Below are positions 11,310-23,652 of a stretch of DNA of 64,000 nt, one piece after another. The notes beneath the pieces are model-generated. The model was not told the origin of the DNA, did not search any database, and was given only the letters and a program-made list of their open reading frames with translations. The translations under genes were made by a program, and so were the position numbers. The stretch is taken from contig NC_134081.1 in the NCBI RefSeq assembly GCF_000715075.1, positions 106,194,108 through 106,258,107 of the forward strand. Reading direction: 5' to 3'. This stretch comes from Nicotiana tabacum (Eukaryota; Streptophyta; Magnoliopsida; Solanales; Solanaceae). Each line of letters begins with the position of its first letter. Within the stretch, counting starts at the first letter, position 1.

Positions 11310-14150
11310 ACTAGGTTTTTGTAGGTCTCACGAATCATGAGCAAGTCTAGTAGAGTCTTGCGGATCGGTACAGAGACGTCTGTGCTTATCTTCGAGAGGC
11401 TACATGGCTGTTAGGATTACTTCCCTTTTTGATTCCTCATCGTGCGATTCAATTCCTTTGAGGCTTATGCCTACATCTCTTTCCTATTCAATCTTATGCG
11501 ACATGAAGCTCTTGTTATAAATTGGGAATCGAGGAAATTTTTAATGGTACTACATATGTAGTGCGAGATGCTTCTCTCTATGTAATTAATTGGGATATTA
11601 TCGTCGCCTTGCGGAAGGCCGCTCTATCGTTTCAGTTCAGTATCAATACTACCTAAGGTTTTGAGATTTGGCATTGATTGTTATGACGATTCATGCGTTT
11701 TTATCGCATAGTGTTTATGTAATGATAGAATGTCTCTCTATGTGTCATGGAAGTAAATGATTTGACAGAAGGGTTTTCTCAGTACATGATTCATAGATTC
11801 CATGTTTTAATTCCAGCAGAGAAAAGGCAATCGGACTATGAATGTTCAGGTTTGGGGTTGATGGAGAAACGAAGCTTGATATTTTCGAGTGTGGTAGAAT
11901 TCTCAATTTTGATGTGGTGTCATCGCCTTGTAAAATGCGTTAAGGTTCGCCGGTGTTATGATTTTCTTCAACTCGCCTTCACGACAGGGTGTTATGAATT
12001 GGTATAGGGGAAGCAGTCGTTAGAGATCGCGGTGTGCAGTGATTCAGGATCGAAGCAGCGTTTCTAGTATTGATGTCTCGAGAAGGATGATCGTCAGAAA
12101 GGTTTAAAGCTGGTAACGAGCTATTGGTTCAAGTGCTACAAAGATGGATATTTAGTAAGGCAACAACTGGGCAGCGAAAGATGAGAAAGGACGTGTGAAA
12201 GGTGCCTTGCGGTGGTTAGGTTCCGAATAGGCCAAGTGTAAGAAAACAGAAGCAGAGTAGTTGCTTAAAGGAGATGGTTGACCAAAGTGGGAGAGTGGCA
12301 AAGTAGCATATGGGTTACGTGGTAGGATAACTACACGGCTTGAGGAAAGTTTGGAGTGATTTGGGATTCATGGTGGATAGTGACTAGGTCTACAAGCTTA
12401 ATATGGAATATTGGCTGCTATATTGTGGAAGATTTGGTATGACAGGAGAGAGTTGCTTGATATGAAGAAGGATACAACATGACTTTGGATTGGAATGTAT
12501 TGTCGCACCTTTAGATGATGTCCACGAGGAGTGAACAGACTGATGCAGCTGGTGAATGAGCTTGGACTCAGGATGATCTACTGATTTCGTAGTAATTGCA
12601 CCCAGTGCAATGACGTTGGAATATGTCAGCATGTAATTTTCACAGGTGGGTTATCTCCTGTAAGCAGATTAGCGGTCGCGTGGTATTGACGAAGCTTCTG
12701 CGAAGAATTCTACTGGCTACCCGGTAAGAGATTTAATGTGTAAATGTGGCTAGTGGTTCGGAGTATTTATTAAAGGTTAATAGAAGGATTTCGAGAAAAT
12801 TTGGCGAGTTGCGTGTGCAGGATCATGTCAACAATGAAGAAAGAATCTCGGTGGATTCCAAATTGTAATTGTAGCTTCAAGCTAAGTGGGAGAGCCCCAT
12901 CGTCTATGATTGGATTGCGTAGTGTCAACTTGTGCGGCTTCTGGTTATCGGTGTATTGGTGAGTCATTGCAACTAAGGAAAGAAAACATCAGTGGTAATT
13001 TGAGCAAAGTATTTGGGGAATGTGTGCCATATTTGGCCTTATCAATTCATATTCAGGTTTTTGGAAGGCTCAGAGTTTATGTTTCGTGCAGATGTAATGC
13101 ACATGAAAGTGAAATAGTCGGATGTTTCCTTGATAAAGTGTCCATGTGCTAGCAGGGCCTTGGAATTGATCATGTTTGGGAACAAGTCAGAGCAAGTGAC
13201 TCCCAATAACGGTCCTAGTGGATTCAAAAATTTAAAGCGTGGTGTCTAAGGATCTCGAGTCTATAATATGGTTGAGTATCGAGCTTTTGCAGCAGATTAT
13301 GAAATGGGGCTTGGAGTACTCTGCGTATCTTCAGGTTGTGGTGTAGCATTAGAGAAACGGAAGAAAATAACTCTGGATTCTCAAAAGAAGTATCAGAATG
13401 GGTGTACCAGTTGAAGATGTAAAAAGTGCGCATAAGAAGGGATATGAGATAATTAGTGGGTTTTGAAATAGCGTGGTCTTGTGAAATAAGGTCACTCGGG
13501 ATGAGTACGGATTTGAGTTCATGATGTAATGAATGGAACTATTATTATTTCTAAGGCAAGTTGAGAATAAATTGAGAAAAGACGGATCGGTTAACAATGG
13601 TTGAATCGGCGCGATGGTGGCAATGATCAGTTCCTTCAGCGCATTGAATTATGCATGTGATTTATGGCGGTACGTGTGAGGCTTGACGGCCGCTGTAATT
13701 GATTTTATTTGGAGGAATTCAAGTATTATAGCATGTTATGTGTAGAGGGATCCCAGAAGAGTTATGGTGGTGTAGACCACTACTTGAGGCCGGTATTTTC
13801 TGCGTATATAGGAATTCAGTCAGGTGTTGCAATGGTTCTCTTGAAATAAGTTTAGTAGAAGGTTTCTATATGATGAAGTGTTTACCCTATTAGTGGTTCG
13901 GGAGTTATGATGGAATTCTTGTACTCCTGCGCATTGGCGTGGTTAAGTGTACTAAGTAGCATGGGATTCGAAAGTTGAGGATTCAAGATTTCGGTTCGGT
14001 GTTGACAAGGATGTCATGAGCTCGGATGAGCAGGAAAAGGATTTAGATGTTTAAAGTAAGATGGTATTATTTTGGGCATCATCTAAGGTCGATGTCAGGT
14101 GTAAGAGACCTTGTGTATTGATTTGTGGATTCTTGATATGCTTTACGACA

Positions 14151-14362
14151 AGAGTGGGTTGCTCTAGTAGCAAGCACCCTTCACTTCCAACCAAGAGGTT
14201 GTGAGTTCGAGTCACCCCAATAGAAAGGTGGGGAGTTCTTGGAGGGATGGAGCCGAGGTTCTATCGGAAACAGCCTCTCTACTCCAGGATAGGGGTAAGG
14301 TCTGCGTACACACTACCCTCCCCAGACCCCACTAGTGGGATTATACCGGGTTGTTGTTGTTG
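14151..14362 (+). mobile_element. TS-family SINE (tRNA-derived, Solanaceae)
   Basis: The sequence begins with a tRNA-related head: A-box-like GCTCTAGTAGCAAGCA and B-box-like GAGTTCGAGTCACCCC. It continues through the characteristic GCCTCTCTACTCCAGGATAG and GTCTGCGTACACACTACC, and ends in (GTT)n, the TS signature. It is flanked by an 18-bp duplication, TTGATATGCTTTACGACA (14133-14150) and TTGATATGCTTTACAACA (14363-14380), with one mismatch. SINEs are transcribed by RNA polymerase III and mobilised by LINE enzymes. Confidence 0.93.
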
Positions 14363-16010
14363 TTGATATGCTTTACAACATTAGTGTAACCGGTAGCATA
14401 GATGTGCAGACTTGTTACCTGGTGTGGAAGGTCGTGGGAGCACGTCTCATGGAAAGATTGTGTAAGAGTGACATGTAGTACTTGATTGAGAGAAGATTGA
14501 AACCAAATATGAAGATTGTGGTAGTATCACTGATTCGAGAATTTATGCCTGGAGGGCGCTCGATTTATTTGGTTGTGGACTGTGGAAGTATTGTTCCGGT
14601 TATGATGGCTATTTTTGTATGTTATGGGAAAAAGGGTTATTATGGATCCTTGAAAGGTTATTAGACTAGTACGATACGATCATAATCGGCTTGAGGTCTA
14701 TGGATGGATTTGAATATGAATATGGGCTCTATATCAGGCCGGATGTGTTCATTTCAGCATAAGCGCTCCCTATGGAGGAGTATTCGGACGTTGGATGTCG
14801 TTTCGTCGTTGGTTATTTCATGTAATACTATATTGTTCCATGTGAGTTGCGAAACGGCTTGATAAATTTCTTATATGTTGAGGTTCCGCGTAGCGATGGT
14901 GCCATGTGAGCCGGATGGCTCTCGAGATTAAGATCATATATCGCACCTTAGTCGTGCTTGGATTTTGTAGCGTATGGCGCTGTCGGTCCTTCCAGGGATG
15001 ATATTATGCACTGAGTGTGCTTGTGTCCGATATTCAGATATTTTGTAGTAATGAGCATTCTAGCTCGGTGAGTATTTTCTTATAGATTCTTTTTGTGCAG
15101 ATCGGGTGGCACGCCGCCACGGGTATATTGTTTGGATCGGGTTTCACGCCGCAATGGTATCATGTGTGGATCGGATTACATGCTGCAACAGTGTGATGTT
15201 GAGTGCAGTTCCCTATATTCTATTTTGTGTGTTTTGTGTCCCATTTTTTGGGGAAGGTTCATGACACCTTTTCAGTTGTTTAATTAGTCACGTGGGTTGA
15301 GTAATCCTTTCCATAGTCTGTTTTCCTTATGCATTGCAATCGAGTCTGTAGCTTATTAGCTCATTGTGGCGTCATATGAGACTTTTTGTCGTGCCTGAGG
15401 TGGCTTATTGCCTGAGCAGCTTGTACTAAGTGAGATGAGGTTATTGGATCCGGGATAAGTACGATCGGATTATATGAAGTATAATAAAGAGCAAATACCA
15501 TTATTTGGTCCATAATGAGGCTATGGTTCTTGTGAGAAGGAGAAACTAAATAATTTGTTGACCCAGCAATTGGTTATGAATTTCTACACATTTCTTCCAT
15601 CGTGGAAGCAATTCAAGAGTTGGAACAGGAATTATATGTATCATGAGGTGTGTTGTGACCATAAGATTCATGAAATTTCGGCTATTGTTATCGGGGGATG
15701 ATATTATGATCATGTGAATGGTGTGGTGCATGGTCTAAATTCAACCAAGGTATGCAACCCTATATTGGTGCATCGTGTAGTGATTGATACAGTGTTCGTA
15801 GGTTGGAAACAAGCATGATGGAGAATTCTGGATGTTAGAATTGGTCTCTAAGGCTTAATCGCCTAAATAAAGGGGAGAGTATTCAGATTGGCTCGAACTA
15901 ATGTGCTCAATTGGGTGTGGTAGCACGGGTAGGTGCTCGGAGTGTTAAACAGTGATTTTGGATAACTCCGGAACACTCCTTAGCACGTTCGAGGACGAAC
16001 GTATATTTAA

Positions 16011-16021
16011 GTGGGAGAGAA
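16011..16021 (+). other. polypurine tract of LARD-B
   Basis: GTGGGAGAGAA immediately precedes the 3' LTR. The LTR probably began TGTAACGACCC; here its first base appears changed, giving AGTAACGACCC. Confidence 0.75.
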
Positions 16022-19011
16022 AGTAACGACCCAATCGGTCGTTTTGACTTTTAGAACCCCGTTCCCCTAAATAAAACTTTCTGTATGTGCTTTAAATGAT
16101 TTATAACTTGTGGGGATGGTTGGTTCGGGATTTGAAAGTGTTTGGGTTGAAATCGGAACACTTGGTTCCTTAAGTTGGCTTTAAAAGGCCAAGTTTGACT
16201 TGGACAATATTTTGAGCAAACGGAATCGGATTAGTGTTTTGATAGTTTTGGTAGGTCCGTATCGTGATTTGGGACTTGGGCGTATGCCCGGAATAAAATT
16301 TCGAGGTCCCTAGCCCGAGATATAGAATTTTGATGAAATAATTAAAATATTTAAGTTCAAATAGTGACCGGATGTCGAATTATGTGCAAACGACCCCGGA
16401 ATAGAATTTTTATGATTCCAACAGCTCCGTATGGTGATTTTGGACTTAAGAGCATGATTAGAATTTTATTTGGAAGTCCGTAGTGAAATTAGGCTTGAAA
16501 TGGCTAAAATAAGAATTTAAGTTTGGAAGTTTGACCGAGGAGTTGACTTTTTGATACCGGAGTCGGAATACAGTTTCGAAAATTTTCATAGCTCCGTTGT
16601 CTTATTTATGACTTGTGTGCAAAATTTGAGGTCAATCCGAGTTTATTTGTTAGGAATCGGACGAGCAGAAGTCTTTTTAGAAGTTTTTGAATTCATAAGT
16701 CAATTCATGCGTTTTGGCGTCCGATTCTTTGTTTTTGATGTTATTTCCGGATTTTGATCGCTCGAGCGAGTTTGTATGAGGTTATTAGAATTATATGGAT
16801 AGTTGGTGTGGAGCCCCGAGGGCTTGGGTGAGTTTCAGACGCTCGGAAGGAATGAAAATACATCAGTTTTTTGGTGTTTCTTGGCAGCAGTTGCAGGTCT
16901 GGCAAATGCTAGAAATTGTTCGCAAATGCGAACCTCGCATTTGCGAGAAGGGCTTCGCAATTGCGAAGAAGCCCGACCTAGGCAGTGTTCGCATTTGCGA
17001 TCCCAGCAGAGTTCGCATTTGCGACCCCAGCAACTGAAGGCCAAGCTTCGCATTTGCGAGAGTTGTATCGCATTTGCGACCCTCGCATTTGTGAACCTGG
17101 TGTCACAAATGCAACATCAGAGGCCTGTGCCCAGCTCATTTAATGCGCGACTTAGGCCATTTATCTCACTTTTCTTTCATCTCTTGGAGCTTTTGGAAGA
17201 GGGTTTTCACCTAGCATTTTGAGGTAAGTAATTTCTACATAACATGAGTTAAATACATAGATTATAAGTAGATTATAACTAGTAAATCCTAGAAATCAAA
17301 GATTTAGATGAAAAACCTAGATTTTTATAAAAATGAAATTTTAGCCACGTAAATAGTTATGGAATTGGGTAGAAATTATATATTTAAGTTCTTGAGATTA
17401 TGGGTAACGTTTTCATCCGAAAATTTCCACAATCCGAGCACGTGAGCCCGGGGTGAATTTTAGAAATTTTACCATTTTGGATAAGGTAATTTATTTAATA
17501 GATAAATTTCGAATCATTGAACATGTATTAATTATTTTGTATAATATTTGGATAGATTTGGATTTTTTGACACCAAATTATGCATTTAACATGACGTGGT
17601 AATCGAAAAATAGACTTTGAGACGAGGTAAGTCTCTTGTCTAATCTTGTGAGGGAAATATTACCCCATATGGATTAAATTGAATAATTGTTGCTAATTGC
17701 GGGGGCTACGTACGCACGAGGTGATGAGAGTCCGTGTGTAGCTACTATTAATGCTAAAGTCCGGGTAGTTTAGGACTCAAACCATGAATTACTTGTGTAA
17801 TTTGTATTCTTTGTTTAATTAATATTAATTGATATATGAATATATTGTGAATTATTTTATAAAGATATTAAAGGATATAAATCTCATATGCTTGATTTTC
17901 TGTTTAAATTAATTAATTGTTAAAACAATTATTCTTCCTCTCGAATTTATCTTATAATAAACACACTCTCATTCCCGGAGATACATAAGAAAAATGTCCT
18001 CCTTTCTTGTGCAGCGGGCCGGACTCCTCGGCAGGATATATGCATCTATGGATCATGCCACACGTCCCTCGGCAGTGTACACGATACTCTGGATCGGGCC
18101 GTACGTCCTCGGCAGAAATCGTTCTTAATAATAATAATCGCACTATAACTTAATAGTTTATTGCAGCTTGTGAAGCTAATTGATAAATTGAAAATCTTTG
18201 AAATTTGATGAATTATTATTCCTGCTTGTTAAGGAATTATTGTTATTCCTGTAAATGAGACTAATTGATAAATTAAAAATTTATTGAAATTGAATTGCAG
18301 CTTGTAAAGCTATTTGATAAATTGGAAGTTTTATTGAAATTGAATGATTTAATTAATAGATTGGAAATTGTTGCATTTGAAGGATTTTTATTATTTCTGC
18401 TAATTGAATAAAATTATTGTTAACTCTGTGAATCATGCTAATTTAAATAATTATAATTATTCCAATTATTATTATTGACCCATAGTGAGCGTCAAAGTCG
18501 GCTATCTCGTCTCTACCATTTAGAGATTAGGCTTGATACTTACTGGGTACACATTATTTTCGTACTCATACTGCACTTGTTGTACATTTTATTGTGCAGG
18601 TACATATATGTATAGTGGCCTTGTGGGCGCAGAGGTGTGATTAATAATTGTGGGGACATAGGTGAGCTGCATTCTATATGACGATCCGCAGCTAAGAGAG
18701 TCTCCTTCAGAGTTATTATATTTTCCTGTCTAATTTGTATTCTGGACAGATGCTGTATTTTATTTTTAATTCCCTAGTAAATGCTCAATAACTTGTGACA
18801 CCGCGTTTTGGGAATGGTTGTGAATTGTTTAGAAATTTAGTTACTAAAAATATTTATCATTTGCTTTATGAGTTTTATCTTTACAATTTCTTTGAAGAAA
18901 TTTTTATTTCTAAAATACTAAAATGGGTAATTAAGTTAATTGATTATGGTTGGCTTGCCTGACAGTGGTGTCCGGCGCCATCACGACCTTTTTAAATTTT
19001 GGGTCGTGACA
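16022..19011 (+). repeat. LARD-B 3' LTR, full length
   Basis: Starts (A)GTAACGACCCAATCGG and ends TTTGGGTCGTGACA. It is about 2990 bp and is the more complete of the pair. It carries the same blocks as 8367-11294: GTTGACTTTTTGATACCGG, the CGCA word cluster, donor-like GAGGTAAGTAATT near 17221, GGGCCGGACTCCTCGGCAGG and the GTACATATATGTATAG block. Confidence 0.87.
16902..17114. repeat. cluster of TTCGCATTTGCGA-type inverted-repeat words, second copy
   Basis: Second LTR copy of the cluster, with eight or nine words including the perfect palindrome TTCGCAATTGCGAA. It differs from 9125-9380 by lost spacers and point changes. The frames 16795-17037, 16803-17222 and 16835-17053 crossing it are spurious. 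Confidence 0.85.
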
Positions 19012-19448
19012 CTTATATCTACCTTCTGAATCTCTCGTTGCTTTTTTTTTTTACCAAATGGGTGGATAGATATTCATGCCTTAGGGCTCCTTTTCCAGAA
19101 GCTTACACATCTTAGTACATACATAATTTGCTGAATATCTCATAATTATTAATCATAAGCGTGATGCAAAAATCGAGCTCCTCTGACTCAATTCTTCCAC
19201 AACTATATCTCTTACCAACCATCTTTCTGGATGTAGGCATCATCGTATTATGAATAAGATAGAGTTTAGGAAATTGAGTTCTTACAACTGAGCTCTACCA
19301 CACGATCTAGAGTAAGAAGAAAGATTGATAGTCCTAAATACCCAGTAGCATCATGCTTATAAGTGTGGTGCACAACACACCCATAAATAAGACTCTAATA
19401 GACACGGCTGGTAGACTCCCTAGGACAGAATTGGTCTGATACCACTTT
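19012..19448 (-). other. LARD-A internal region, primer-site end
   Basis: About 440 bp between LARD-B and the LARD-A 5' LTR. The minus strand reads TGGTATCAGACC at 19444-19433, a tRNA-Met primer site with one change, four bases inside the LTR edge. The remainder shows no coding sequence. Confidence 0.78.
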
Positions 19449-21313
19449 TGTCACGACCCAGACCGATGGGCCGCGACGGCCGATGGGCAACCGGTACCTT
19501 ACTCAACCGAGTACCAATATAATGTATCTCTTTGTATCATACTATTATAGATAACTGAGCCGGAGAGGCTTCCGTGAGATAAGTTGAATACAACATGAAA
19601 TACCAACTTATACATAAGACATACGAGCCTATAAGACCAATGTGATCCATTATATACTTAAAACATAGGCCGACAAGGCCGTACACGTATCCGTATACTC
19701 GTCTATCGGGACCTGCGGGCATGAAACGTAGTGTCCCCAGGCAAAGGGACGTCAGTACAAATAATGTATTGAGTATGTAAGGGATGAAAATTAGTAAACA
19801 ATAGACATGAGAACAATGTGGAGTAAAAGACTCGACATGTATGTCTGAATAGCTCTGTGAAACCTTTAATACTTGTAATGTCATGCATATGTATATAAAT
19901 GTCATACCATGCATGAGTATATGCGTTCATAATATCATTAAGCCTCTGAGGGCATCCCATCATATCATCTCGGCCACTGTGGGCAAATATCAACGTATAC
20001 CAACTGATCAGGTGGTGATACGTATATAACGCCATAATCTTTTCCCATATCCCATATACATATAATATACGCGTATATAACGCCATCTGGTCATGGGTCA
20101 ATGTACATGTATAAATGAATAAAATGCATAAGAATTACGTTAATAAGATTTCTCGGAATATCATAAAAATCAATATACCTTTCGGATAAACTTTATCAAT
20201 TACGTATTTTTTTGAGACCTATGAATAGAAGATATAATAATAATTCACATGGGAAATCAAGAATATAGACACCCCTAGTATTTCTATGAATAAAATCATT
20301 TATGAAAGTTGCATATTTTGCTCGTTTCATTTATATTATTTGGAGCATGCCAAAAAGAAAGAAGGGATAGCCTTAACATACCTGAGCCGATTCTCTTGAC
20401 AATCCCTTTAACACATGTCTTGTGCGAAACCACGTGACGGCGAATTGAAGTAGGAAAAAATTTATATGATATTCTTGAGAAAGATTGTACCGTGCTCTCT
20501 TAGAATTGCAAATCCCGTTGCTATTACGCAGTCTAACTTCATACTAATTCCTTTGTTGAAAATCCGATTCTTGGAGATTTTGATGCAAGCATCTCCATTT
20601 TGTGTGAATTAGATCACTATCTTTTATGGATTTACTTGCTGAAACTCATGCATCACTTAAAATATATAAGTATCTACATTTTGTGACTTAGAGAAGTCCT
20701 TATGTCTTGGTGGTGTGGGCCCCTCTTTGATAAGTATGACTAGGCCAAACAATGTCCAACTTATGCCACCTTTCAACCTAATTTAAGAGTCATATTTTAG
20801 GTCTTTTATCCAACTCATGGGCTGCCACGTTGGTGGCCCTTAATCTTATCCAAATAATTCACCCCCTTTTCCTTAATTAAATTATTAATCCCCCACAAAT
20901 CTAATAATTAACCAATTACCCACATAATTAGGAATTATCTCAAATTATTTATAATACTACTCACTTTTAATACACCTTATATACCTTACTATCATGGCCA
21001 TATGATACCTTGTATGGTACTAGTCCATAAATATCGGGTATTTTAGCTCGAGCCGTATTTTATCCCAAAATGTCAAACTTCGACGAAACTCATTTCCTTC
21101 GATTCGCTTACCCTCTCACCTTCACGAATTTACTTATCACTTGTTTGAAATAGCATAATGCTTATAATCTCAAAATAATCCCATTCACGAACTTACGTCA
21201 ATTAACTTATGACGAAACTTTAACGTACGAAAATGCGGCATGTAATATCTCATTTTCGAGATTTCATCAATTTACTTATGGCGTACTTTTACGTAAAAAT
21301 ATGGGGTGTAACA
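19449..21313 (-). repeat. LARD-A 5' LTR
   Basis: On the minus strand it runs from TGTTACACCCC (21313) to GGGTCGTGACA (19449), about 1865 bp, without the hAT insertion and lacking about 175 bp seen in the other LTR. It preserves the empty hAT site near 20370. Confidence 0.88.
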
Positions 21314-21318
21314 CTTTA

Positions 21319-22109
21319 GTAGAAAGACTTGGGTTTATTTCTTGAATCAAAAATCTGAAGCATTTGTTGCTTTTAAAAATTTCAAAGTACTTGTAGAAAA
21401 AGAAAAAGACTATGAAATAAAAGCTTTAAGGTCTGATGGAGGAGGCGAATTCACTTCAAAAGAATTTAATGACTTCTGTCAATCTCATGGAATTCGTCGC
21501 CTTCTAACGGTACCTTATTAACCCCAGCAAAATGGAGTTGCAAAGAGAAAGAATCAAACGATTCTTATTATGGCTAAGTGTATGTTAAAAGCTAAAAATA
21601 TGCCCAAGGAATTTGGGGCAGAAGTTGTATCTTGTGCAGTTTATTTGAACAACAGGTCTCCAACAAATAATGTTAGAGATAAAACCCCTCAAGAAGCATG
21701 GAGTAGAAGAAAGCCAAGTGTTAAGAACTTGAGAATCTTTGTGAGCATAGCCTATGCTCATATGCCATATCAAGGGAGAGCGAAGCTTGACGATCAAAGT
21801 GTCAAGCATGTGTTTGTTGGCTATAATACGAGTTCAATAGGCTACCAGCTATACAACCCAAGTAGCGGCAAAACGGTGGTGAGTCGTGATGTTGAATTTG
21901 ATGAAGAATTAGCATGGAATTGGGAAGCTCAGGAAGAATTTTCATATGATTTTCTACCATACTTTGGCGATGAAGAAGAACCAGAGACCGTGGAACTTGT
22001 GCAGGATATAACTCTACCTCCTTCTCCAACTAATGTTACATCTCCTTCTTCTCAACAAAGTTCAAATGAGCAGCCGCAAAAGGACAAGGAGCATTCAAGA
22101 GCTCTATGA
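21319..22109 (+). pseudogene. copia integrase, C-terminal part
   Basis: Continues the integrase interrupted at 1608. The second catalytic Asp is in ALRSDGGGEF. The catalytic Glu expected in NGVAERKN reads NGVAKRKN, so the third DDE residue is lost. A stop (TAA) stands just before PQQNG at about 21521. From about 21570 the frame is open again and includes the GKR-like C-terminal region (VGYNTSSIGYQLYNP) and the acidic, Ser/Pro-rich linker before RT, ending in a stop at 22107. The product could not integrate DNA. Confidence 0.87.
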
Positions 22110-22169
22110 TGGCACAAAAGAAGTTACTAATTTGATTTTTTATATTGTCTCTTTGCTGATAGTGAACCA

Positions 22170-23640
22170 ATGAACTTTGATGAAGCTGTTACAGACAAAT
22201 GGTGGAGACAAGCCATGGAGGAGGAGATCGAGTCAATAGAGAAGAACAATACTTGGGAGTTAACAACTCTTCCCAAGGGTTATCGTGCAATTAGAGTAAA
22301 GTGGGTATACAAGACAAATAAGAATATTAATGGAGATATGGAGAGATACAAGGCACGACTTGTGGCTAAAGGCTACAAGCAAAGGCAAGGTATTGACTAT
22401 GAAGAAATCTATGCACTTGTTGCCCTCATGGAGATGATTCGTTTGCTGATCTCTTTGGCGGCGCAAATGAATTGGAAGATCCATCAACTAGATGTCAAGT
22501 CAACCTTTTTGAATGGCTATCTTGAAGAAGAAGTCTATGTTGAACAACTATTGGGTTTCATGTTTAAAAACCATGAAGATAAAGTGTTGCGGTTGAAGAA
22601 AGCTTTATATGGATTGAAGCAAGCCCCACGAGCATGGAATAGTTGCATCGACAAGTATTTTCAAGATAATGGGTTTACTCGTTGTCTCCATGAATATGCT
22701 CTTTACCTTAAAGTTCATACTAATAGAGATATCTTGCTTGTTTGTCTTTATGTTGATGATCTTATTTTCACGGGTAATAACCCAATTTTGTTTGAAACTT
22801 TTAAAAAAGATATGTCCCATGAGTTCGAGATGATAGACGTAAAGCTCATGTCATACTACCTGGGCCTAGAAGTGAAGCAGATGTAGGATGGAATTTTCAT
22901 CTCTCAAGAAAGCTATACGAAGGAGATCTTGAAGAAGTTCAACATGCTCGATTTCAACCCCGTGAACACAATGATGGAGACTGGGACAAAATTGTCCAAG
23001 TTTGATGAAGGAGAAAATGTGGATCCCATATTTTTCAAAAGTCTTGTGGGAAGTTTGAGGTACTTGACTTGTAGCAGGCCAGATATACTCTTTGCAGTTG
23101 GAGTAGTAAGTCACTTCATGGAAGCTCCTACCTCCACCCATTTGAAAGTCACTAGAAGAATTCTTCGTTACCTAAAAGGTACGATCGACTTTGGGCTATT
23201 TTATTCTTGTTCTAGTGATTTCAACCTTACAAGATTTTGTGATAGTGATTATGCGGGAAATATTGATGATAGAAAAAGCACAACTGGTTTTGTATTTTTC
23301 TTGGGTGATTCTGTTATTTCTTGGAGTTCAAAGAAACAGTCCATTGTTACTCTCTCGACTTGTGAAGCTGAATATGTTGTAGCAACATCTTGTACGTGTC
23401 ATGCTATTTGGCTGAGAAGATTGTTGAAGGAGCTCAATTTATCATAAATTAAAGTTACAGAGATTTGTATTGACAACAAATCCGCACAGGCACTCACGAA
23501 GAATCCGGTGTATAAGGAAGTCGAGCTCAAATATGTGAAATCTCATGATCATGTTGCGGATATCTTTACAAAGCCCTTGAAGTTTGAATATTTTCACAAA
23601 TTGAGATCAAGAATTGGAATGAAGAAGAAAAATCAAAATT
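22170..23640 (+). pseudogene. copia reverse transcriptase and RNase H
   Basis: The RT (22170-22886) shows [28 protein letters not shown], the YGLKQAPRAW motif and an intact YVDDLIFTG catalytic box near 22750. A TAG stop at 22884 replaces the Gln usually found before DGIFIS. RNase H (22929-23447) has DSDYAG, DDRKSTTGF and STCEAEYV. After another stop at 23445 the tail (to about 23640) keeps DNKSAQALTKNP and the ADIFTKPL phrase. The purine tract AAGGGAGAGATT follows. This would copy element RNA into DNA but is broken here. Confidence 0.88.
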
Positions 23641-23652
23641 AAGGGAGAGATT

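Larger units (their letters stand above)
11310..16021 (+). other. LARD-B internal region, non-coding
   Basis: About 4.7 kb in which I find no zinc knuckle, protease, RT, RNase H or integrase motif. Weak repeats of ATCGGGT(T)(T)CACGCCGCAA-type phrases occur at about 15097-15190. The 3' end carries TTCGAGGACGAACGTATATTTAAG followed by a purine tract, the typical terminus of Solanaceae gypsy elements, so the ends are gypsy-like although the coding region is absent. A TS SINE sits at 14151-14362. Confidence 0.72.
8367..19011 (+). mobile_element. LARD-B: plus-strand non-coding gypsy-like LTR element nested in LARD-A
   Basis: Two LTRs of about 2.9-3.0 kb flank a 4.7-kb interior. The primer site TGGTATCAGAGC (11298-11309) follows the first LTR and the purine tract GTGGGAGAGAA (16011-16021) precedes the second, so the element points to the plus strand. 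The interior contains no recognisable gag or pol. The first LTR lacks the 5' roughly 120 bp present in the second (16022-16142), so the left boundary is a later deletion. No target duplication can be matched: CTTAT follows the right end, with no partner on the left. Confidence 0.82.
1609..21313 (-). mobile_element. LARD-A: minus-strand non-coding gypsy-like LTR element, itself interrupted
   Basis: The ends are TG at 1609 and CA at 21312-21313, flanked by the exact 5-bp duplication CTTTA. On the minus strand the element has a 5' LTR (21313-19449), a tRNA-Met type primer site TGGTATCAGACC at 19444-19433, an internal region (19448-19012, then 8366-4684), a polypurine tract at about 4700-4684 and a 3' LTR (4683-1609). 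I found no gag or pol motif (no YVDD, FIDD, CCHC or DDE) in its roughly 4.1 kb of internal sequence. It therefore fits a large retrotransposon derivative that needs another element's enzymes. LARD-B (8367-19011) is inserted inside it. Confidence 0.82.

Noticed and set aside
13042..13597. Several short minus-strand frames in the LARD-B interior
   Set aside because: Lengths are within chance for this composition and none shows a retroelement or other motif.
14151..14230. Possible tRNA gene at the tRNA-like head
   Set aside because: The A and B boxes belong to a SINE with body, GTT tail and target duplication; no cloverleaf is expected.
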